Assembly (NCBI RefSeq): GCF_965363235.1
Contig: NC_134846.1
Span: 33,862,218-33,926,217 of the forward strand
DNA from: Mytilus galloprovincialis
Taxonomy: Eukaryota > Mollusca > Bivalvia > Mytilida > Mytilidae
DNA: 64,000 nucleotides
Reading direction: 5' to 3'
Positions 57,270 to 64,000 of the stretch are shown one piece after another. The first letter of the stretch is position 1. Each line of letters begins with the position of its first letter. The notes under the pieces were generated by a model, which did not search any database, was not told the origin of the DNA, and saw only the letters and a list, made by a program, of their open reading frames with translations. The translations under genes and the position numbers were made by a program.

Positions 57270-60200
57270 CTACTCGTCAAGGACTTTCTCTTCAACTTTC
57301 AAAAGGAATTCAACAACTTCTTCATCAATCTCTTCTTCATACAAGACGTCAGTATCCACGCCTAAAAACAACAAACAAAATGGAATTATTTTTTTGATAA
57401 AATATGTCATTTTAATATAATCAGTTGATTGATGTAAGTTGTTTACCTAAGCATACCTGATCTTTAAAAGACTAAATATAAAATCACTCCCTTTGATACC
57501 AAGAAAACTTTGACAAAAACTTCCCTTGCACAATGAATGTTCGTATATTTCAAACTGTTGGCAAACAGAAACTAGGTAAATGACATGTAAATAGACATGC
57601 CAGATGCGCGTTTAGTATACATAAGGCTCATCAGTGACGCTCAGATCAAAATAGTTTTAATGTAACAATTGCTTATTCCTTACAATCCAACCCTATGAAG
57701 CTGCAGACCAAATATCAAAATATTCCCTTTCAATGAAGCCAAGACAATCTTGACAAAATGTTTGTTTTGGACAGACGAAAGGAGTCAAGTTCCACTTAAC
57801 CTACTATCCCATTTTGCAACCCATACCATAACTATACAAAGACTAAAATATAAATCATTCCAAAACCTTCTTTAAATCAATTTATCACAAAGATGACTAT
57901 TCGAAAAAGAAGAGACCCACCAGGGCAATGTGATGAGTGAGACTTGTAAAATGTCTATCCATTAACTGTATATGTGCCTCTACGATGTCTATCTGCCTCA
58001 ATCATCTATACATACCTCCTCGTAATGCTATCCTCCTGCTTTTGTAGTGCTCCAACTCCTCTTCTTTCTCCTCTCTGTATTTCTTGAACTCAGCCATGAG
58101 GGTTTTCCTCTTCTCTATTTGCTCCTGTAAAATAGATTATAAAACCTCAAATGAATGGTATTCAAGGTCAAGGACACAAGAAACTATAATATTATCTTCA
58201 TAAACCATAAGGTCAAGGACACAAGAAACTATTATATAATCTTCATAAACCATATCTAGAAGACAAAAAAATAAACAAGTCGGAAATACTAAAATAAATA
58301 CATGTCTTTAAATTAAGATGAGTGTTGCCTCCTAAATATTAAAACATTAATGCTTAAAGTCCATGTTTCGGGAAAACAAAAATTAATACCCCAATTAAAT
58401 ATCAAGAAAGGATTTAACAACTTCATATCCTGTTGGAAGATTTTGTATTGATTTATTGATGTTAAAATTTTGTCAGGTTCCCATCATTTTATCATAGTGA
58501 TCCAAAGAGAGAAAATAATCTTTTGGTTTGAGAAAAAAACATGTAAATTAACACCAAGGACATTGCCTTATAGAAAATCATAAGATACCCCTATATTCAG
58601 TACGGTCAGCAATATTCTAACTAAGGTTTACAAACTTACTGAAGAGACATTAGACTGTCTCAACCTGTCAACCGATTCAAACTGTTCAGTGTATTTCTTC
58701 ATGTTCTTCTTAAGACCCTGAATAAAACAATATAAGCTTTGAGAAACCATATGTTCATTTTATTTCATTAAAACAGAAATTAATGTATGTACAATATCTA
58801 GGTGTTTTTTTTTTTAAAACATTTATGTATTTGAAAGAGATTTGATGACAAATGTAAGACATTTTTTTTGTTTGCTAATTTTATGTGCTTTCTATACAAA
58901 TGATCACATATTTTGATAGAATTCTCACTCATATTTCACAAATAAAATAGAGAACTGCATTATTTAAGCTGTATGCTGGGAATGAAGATTTTTTTTTTTT
59001 TTTGACAGATTAACTAAAATAAAAGAAAAAAAAACTAAATAAAAACCAGATGCTCCGCAGGGCGCAGCTTTATACCACCGCAGAGGTTGAACCCTGAACG
59101 GTTGGGGCAAGTATGGACACAATATTCAAGCTGGATTCAGCTCTAAATTTGGATTGTGATTAAATAGTTGACACAGCATAGGTTTCTGACACAGAATGAA
59201 TGTGGTCTAATGAACTTAAAAAAAATTTTTTGCCTTTGAGCAATTCACTATGCTGTTGAATATTAATCCTCTCAAAAAAATGTTTGAAGAAATTTTCTTT
59301 TTATTTATGAAATCTGAAATGAAAAAAATTGACCCCCCAATTTTTTTTTCACATCCCCCTTTCCCTTATTTCAAAACTGATCTCAATTCAAATTTCTAAT
59401 GAAGTTTGCAACAATAACTACTCATTTAAATACATCATAAAATATTAAAATGTAAAAAAGTGCTTGTTATTACTGAATGGTAAAGATTGTTTTAATCTAT
59501 CAGTTGGTAGTAAAAGTGAATATACATTGTATATTGTATAAAACAATGATTTAAGTTGATTCAACTACTATTCTGGACAAAGAAAGATAACTCCAATTGA
59601 AATCCAATTGGATTTTCTTGCTATTGCACAATATTGTGCAATTAGATATTTCTTGCTATTGTGCAATACTGTGCAATTGAAAATATTTGCTATTGCACAA
59701 TACTGTGCAATTGAAGATTTCTTGCTATTGCACAATACTGTGCAATTGAAGATTTCTTGCTATTGCTGAATACTGTGCAATTGAAGATTTCTTGCTATTG
59801 CTGAATACTGTGCAATTGAAAATTTCTTGCTATTGCACAATACTTAATATAATAATTTTGGATCCTGATTTGGACCAACTTGAAAACTGGGCCCATAATC
59901 AAAAATCTAAGTACATGTTTAGATTCAGCATATCAAAGAGACCCAAGAATTCAATTTTTGTTAAAATCTAACTTAGTTTAATTTTGGACCCTTTGGACGT
60001 TAATGTAGACCAATTTTAAAACAGGACCAAAAATTAAGAATCTACATACACAGTTAGATTTGGCATATCAAAGAACCCCAATTATTCAATTTTTGATGAA
60101 ATCAAACAAAGTTTAATTTTGGACCCCGATTTGGACCAACTTGAAAACTGGGCCAATAATAAAAAATCTAAGTACATTTTTAGATTCAGCATATCAAAGA

Positions 60201-63200
60201 ACCCCAAGGATTCAATTTTTGTTAAAATCAAACTAAGTTTAATTTTGGACCCTTTGGACCTTAATGTAGACCAATTTGAAAACGGGACCAAAAATTAAGA
60301 ATCTACATACACAGTTAGATTCGGCATATCAAAGAACCCCAATTATTCAATTTTTGATGAAATCAAACAAAGTTTAATTTTGGACCCTTTGGGCCCTTTA
60401 TTCCTAAACTGTTGGGACCAAAACTCCCAAAATCAATACCAACCTTCCTTTTATGGTCATAAACCTTGTGTTTAAATTTCATAGATTTCTATTTACTTAT
60501 ACTAAAGTTATGGTGCGAAAACCAAGAAAAATGCTTATTTGGGTCCCTTTTTGGCCCCTAATTCCTAAACTGTTGTGACCAAAACTCCCAAAATCAATAC
60601 CAACCTTCCTTTTGTGGTCATAAACATTGTGTTCAAATTTCATTGATTTCTATTTACTTAAACTAAAGTTATTGTGCGAAAACCAAGAATAATGCTTATT
60701 TGGGCCCTTTTTTGGCCCCTAATTCCTAAACTGTTGGAACCAAAACTCCCAAAATCAATCCGAACCTTTATTTTGTGGTCATAAACCTTGTGTCAAAATT
60801 TCATAGATTTCTATTAACTTAAACTAAAGTTATAGTGCGAAAACCAAGAAAATGCTTATTTGGGCCCTTTTTGGCCCCTAATTCCTAAAATGTTGGGACC
60901 AAAACTCCCAAAATCAATCCCAACCTTCCTTTTGTGGTCATAAACCTTGTGTTAAAATTTCATAGATTTCTATTCACTTTTACTAAAGTTAGAGTGCGAA
61001 AACTAAAAGTATTCGGACGACGACGACGACGCCAACGTGATAGCAATATACGACGAAAAATTTTTCAAATTTTGTGGTCGTATAAAAAACAAACTGAAGC
61101 ATAACTCTAGATCAGTTGAGATACTTACAGCCAAAATTTAAACTGTCTGCCTGTTGTAGTTTTTAGCTATATATGAGTTTCATAAAATTTGGAAGAGGCA
61201 AACTAAAATTAGTGTGGAAGTGAACAAAAATTGCATTTTTTTTTTTTAAGTTTTAAAGGGGCATAACTCTAAAATGGTAAGCAACTCAATGTTCAAATTT
61301 GAACTCTGTATGGTTCTTAGCATTGTTCAGGAGTTTCGTAAAACTTTGATTATGAACTTTTTAAGTTAAAAATGAAAAAATAAAAATGGGATTGAAAGAA
61401 GGAGTCAAGGGTAACACTTCTACTCGGATGCCTTTGACGATTGCATAAATTATTCATTGATAGAGTTCATTCTAAGCAGATTTCTCCGTATAAGAAATTA
61501 CTGCAGTTGAAATACACAATTCCACCTAAGATCAATCGGAAGAAAATCTTAAATCCTAATTTGTCTCAAACAATTCATTCAACTAGTTCAGTTCCATCTC
61601 CTTAATTGTGACTAGCATATAAAATTAAATATAATGGATTGTTCCATTTCAAATTCTAGTCATGCTGTATATAAATTTTACCTTCAGCTCTTCAGCAGAT
61701 AATAAACATTGAGGTCTAGGTCTCCACTGTAGTTGACAGAACCTCTCTTGAGGCTGTTTCAGTAATAATCGGCCTTGGAATGACCAGATCCAATATGCAT
61801 TGTCAACCTAAAACAAAATATTCATTCAATATAGTAATAAATAATTAATTAGCAGACCAAAAAAGAAAATGTTTTCTACCCAGTACCCACCCACCAAAAA
61901 GCAGTCAACATTAAAGACACAAATGTTTTAAAATATTATTTTAAATTTTTTTTTGGTGCTATACCATTATTTTTGTGTCTAAAACAAGTAAATAAAGTTG
62001 TCAGCCAAAAAACTTGATGCTATAAAAAAGATGTTCTTTGATTGCCAATGAGACAATACATATAATTGAAAACATAGACAGGATTCATACGTCTCCCTTA
62101 TGTAGCAGGATTAAAATCAAACACATACTTGTATATAAGCATCTAACTAATATTATTACTGACCTTATGACCCCACCAGCTGACAGCTGAGACAACATAT
62201 CTGCCTGTAGGATCCCATTCTACGTCTGTTGCCATGAAATGTTCAGTATTAGCCATCACTGTAACATCTGAGGCATCTACAAACTCTAACACACCATTCA
62301 TACTGAAAAAAGTCAAATAGTGATAAACATTGTACAATATATGGTATTTTTAAAGAGTTTTATTTCTTATGAACTGAAAGTTGCAGTCACTCATTCAACC
62401 AGTTCAGATCATAATTTAAGGATTTTTGTTCTAATAAATTCCATATATCAAAGATAAAAAATGTCACACTTACTTTAAATTTTGTGATATATTGGCATAA
62501 AATGTGAAATTTAATATGTGCTAGCATAAAATGTGAAATTTAATATGTGCTAGCATAAAATGTGAAATTTAATATGTGCTAGCATAAAATGTGAAATTTA
62601 ATATGTGCTAGTTATCTAGTACATTTACATAGTAAAATCTTAATACAAGCTTATCTTATTAGGTGAGGAATTTATTAAAATTCACCCTTGACAAGCAATA
62701 TTGAATCTATCTATGATCTTATTACTATTGCAATTAGTATAACTTACTTTCTAAGTCCAGCTAAAACTATAAACTGTCCAGCAGGACTCCAAAACAAATG
62801 GTTAGCTTGTCTTCTTTCCAAAGTTTCTACAAATATTAATTTTTTTAAATGTGTGACTGACCTCATTACGAATTACAATAATTGCAATGCTTCTGATTTC
62901 TGAACATAAGTAGCTGATGACTGGCCTTTCTTTGCAACATTTTAAAAATACTCTCACTCTGTCAGGCCTTAATTAAAATAGTTTGTTTCCCCAGTCCGGA
63001 CCAATCCTGGACGATATTGTTCCAGCTTTTGGAAAAAATAAAATTATTTCCCTATCTACCTACCCACACCTGGCTTGGCAGGGTCAGGATTTGGAAAACA
63101 AACAATATATTAATTTAGGCCCCAAAACCATTGTTAGTTTGGTAGGTAGTTAGGGGATTTACCTGTATATTCTTTTTCACTCTATAAGTACTTGAAACAG

Positions 63201-64000
63201 AAAAAAAAACCTATATCAAGCAAGAACTTTAAATTCCTTTATTATTTACCATTGTTGCATTGTAAGCGGGTCACGTCTTAAGATTTAACCAAAAATTAAC
63301 TGTTCAGGTAGCAGTTCTTAAAAAGCTAGTATAAAATCTTCCAGTAACTATCAAGATGAAGAAAGTAATAAAACTGCAAGTCTTTTTAGATGCATTTATG
63401 CGGTAGGAAGATTGTTAATGTATCCTGTCATTCAAACCAAATCAATGCATCAAAATTGAAAATCTTGTAGCTTTTTACATCCATTTTACCAGAACTGCTG
63501 ATCTGAAAAATGCTTTTTTTTAAATTCTTAATGAAACTAAGAGGTCTTGCTTTCTAATATATTCTTGTCAAAATAAAGCTTCTGAGTATTTAACATCCCT
63601 CAACTATGTAATGCAAATTTGAATGGTGTTGAACAAAATGGTGATTTCACAATATCTACATAGCAGACTTAGCAACTTTTAAATTAATATATCACTTACT
63701 CATTAATTCTACCTTGCCAGCTCTTATACTGTAAAATGATACAGATATTCTAGGACTCTCTCCATGGATAAAGGCAAATTTATTTCCTGTTGGTTCCCAC
63801 GCAAAAGCCATGACACTTTCTGAAAGAAAAACAATTATAACCAGATGCTCCGCAGGGCGTAGCTTTATACGACCGCAGAGGTTGAACCCTGAACGGTTGG
63901 GGCAAGTATGGACACAACATTCAAGCTGGATTCAGCTCTAAATTTGGATTGTGATTAAATAGTTGACACAGCATAGGTTTCTGACACAGAATGAATGTGT
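57270..64000 (-). CDS. EIF3B: Translation initiation factor eIF3 subunit b, last seven exons
   Basis: eIF3b is a scaffold of the eIF3 complex that brings the 43S pre-initiation complex to mRNA. Exons in transcript order: 63,700-63,819, 62,748-62,826, 62,164-62,302, 61,682-61,807, 58,640-58,717, 58,016-58,124 and 57,270-57,361. All have GT/AG borders and phases that join in frame. Together they read ..[20 protein letters not shown].., [89 protein letters not shown], then a charged helix to [12 protein letters not shown]. This is the last part of the WD-type propeller and the C-terminal arm that contacts eIF3i/eIF3g in known structures. The final 23 residues ([20 protein letters not shown]..) diverge from the vertebrate tail and lack its DDWEEE motif. 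Upstream exons lie beyond the window. Confidence 0.95.
57590..57660 (+). repeat. Dispersed repeat fragment in eIF3b intron
   Basis: CATGCCAGATGCGCGTTTAG, ATAAGGCTCATCAGTGACGC and TCAGATCAAAATAG match a repeat I recall as very common in mussel DNA. It lies in the last intron. Confidence 0.5.
59610..59850. repeat. 33 bp array of the palindrome TTGCACAATACTGTGCAA
   Basis: About seven units of GAAGATTTCTTGC then TATTGCACAATACTGTGCAA; the CACAATACTGTG core is nearly self-complementary. Two units read GCTGAATACTGTGC, losing one side of the palindrome. A single related word, GCACAGTATTGTGC, is in copy 1 at about 52,996. Confidence 0.85.
60395..61010. repeat. About 160 bp tandem repeat, four units
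   Basis: Each unit holds TTCCTAAACTGTTGGGACCA, AAACTCCCAAAATCAATACC, TTTTGTGGTCATAAACCTTG, AATTTCATAGATTTCTATT and GTGCGAAAACCAAGAA. It lies inside the eIF3b-intron element. Confidence 0.85.
62493..62609. repeat. 29 bp tandem repeat, four units
   Basis: Nearly perfect repeats of CTAGCATAAAATGTGAAATT plus TAATATGTG, in the eIF3b intron between 62,302 and 62,748. The units are identical, so the expansion is recent and may be length-polymorphic. Confidence 0.92.
63837..64000 (-). repeat. TATACGACC hairpin-ended element, copy 3 (cut by window edge)
   Basis: It starts AACCAGATGCTCCGCAGGGC 18 bases upstream of an eIF3b exon's acceptor side and continues identically to 59,043-59,200 for nearly all of the visible 160 bases. 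It is therefore the most recent pair in this family here. Confidence 0.85.

Larger units (their letters stand above)
59043..61088 (-). mobile_element. TATACGACC hairpin-ended element, copy 2, expanded by internal arrays
   Basis: It runs from the AACCAGATGCTCCGCAGGGC end (59,043) to the hairpin TATACGACGAAAA..GTGGTCGTATA (to about 61,084). It is twice the length of copy 1 because of three internal tandem arrays: a palindromic 33 bp repeat (about 59,610-59,850), a roughly 180-250 bp repeat (about 59,865-60,390) and a roughly 160 bp repeat (about 60,395-61,010). It sits in the eIF3b intron between 58,717 and 61,682. Confidence 0.75.

Overview
The window looks like invertebrate nuclear DNA, most likely from a bivalve mollusc (mussel-like). 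It is AT-rich, its genes are split by introns, and gene pieces sit in a dense mixture of dispersed repeats. Several repeat families resemble ones I associate with Mytilus; that is recollection, not a search result. There are no operons, ribosome binding sites, CRISPR arrays or genuine tRNA/rRNA genes.

Layout. (1) 1-3,992: old dispersed repeats only. (2) 3,993-8,928 (+): a two-exon gene for a secreted or membrane-anchored protein with a farnesoic-acid-methyltransferase-like (Methyltransf_FA) domain; its 3.9 kb intron holds a decayed LINE. (3) 8,994-13,640: a TIR transposon, a second LINE tail and small repeats. (4) 13,999-48,257 (-): an actin cluster. One complete canonical actin gene (exon 1 at 42,404-42,526, exon 2 at 37,871-38,875) is followed downstream by two more intact actin exon 2 copies (29,408-30,412 and 16,571-17,575) with no exon 1 of their own in the window. 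A complete but divergent actin (46,235-48,257) lies upstream. The two orphan exons sit in a segmental duplication. Comparing its copies reveals later changes: a 0.58 kb TIR element in one copy, and in the other a 1.6 kb minisatellite and a 6.5 kb DNA transposon.

(5) That transposon (22,212-28,699) has about 34 bp terminal inverted repeats. It carries a broken gene joining an acidic 24-residue repeat tract, an OTU-type cysteine protease domain and an RNase-H-like (DDE-type) transposase. (6) 31,122-34,812: a tRNA-derived SINE split by a 3.35 kb element with a long internal inverted duplication and eight exact copies of a 15-base motif. (7) 35,000-46,000: palindromic MITEs, two with clean 9 bp target duplications, and long dispersed repeats. 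(8) 48,800-55,960: a retroelement fossil, a nested stack of three elements, and a 166 bp satellite-like array. (9) 57,270-64,000 (-): the last seven exons of eIF3b, whose introns hold tandem arrays and dispersed elements.

The protein-coding genes are functionally unrelated to one another (cytoskeleton, translation initiation, an extracellular domain protein). The strongest candidates for something new are the OTU-transposase element and the arrangement of one actin exon 1 followed by three intact exon 2 copies. Exon boundaries were assigned by reading splice sites and family conservation by eye.
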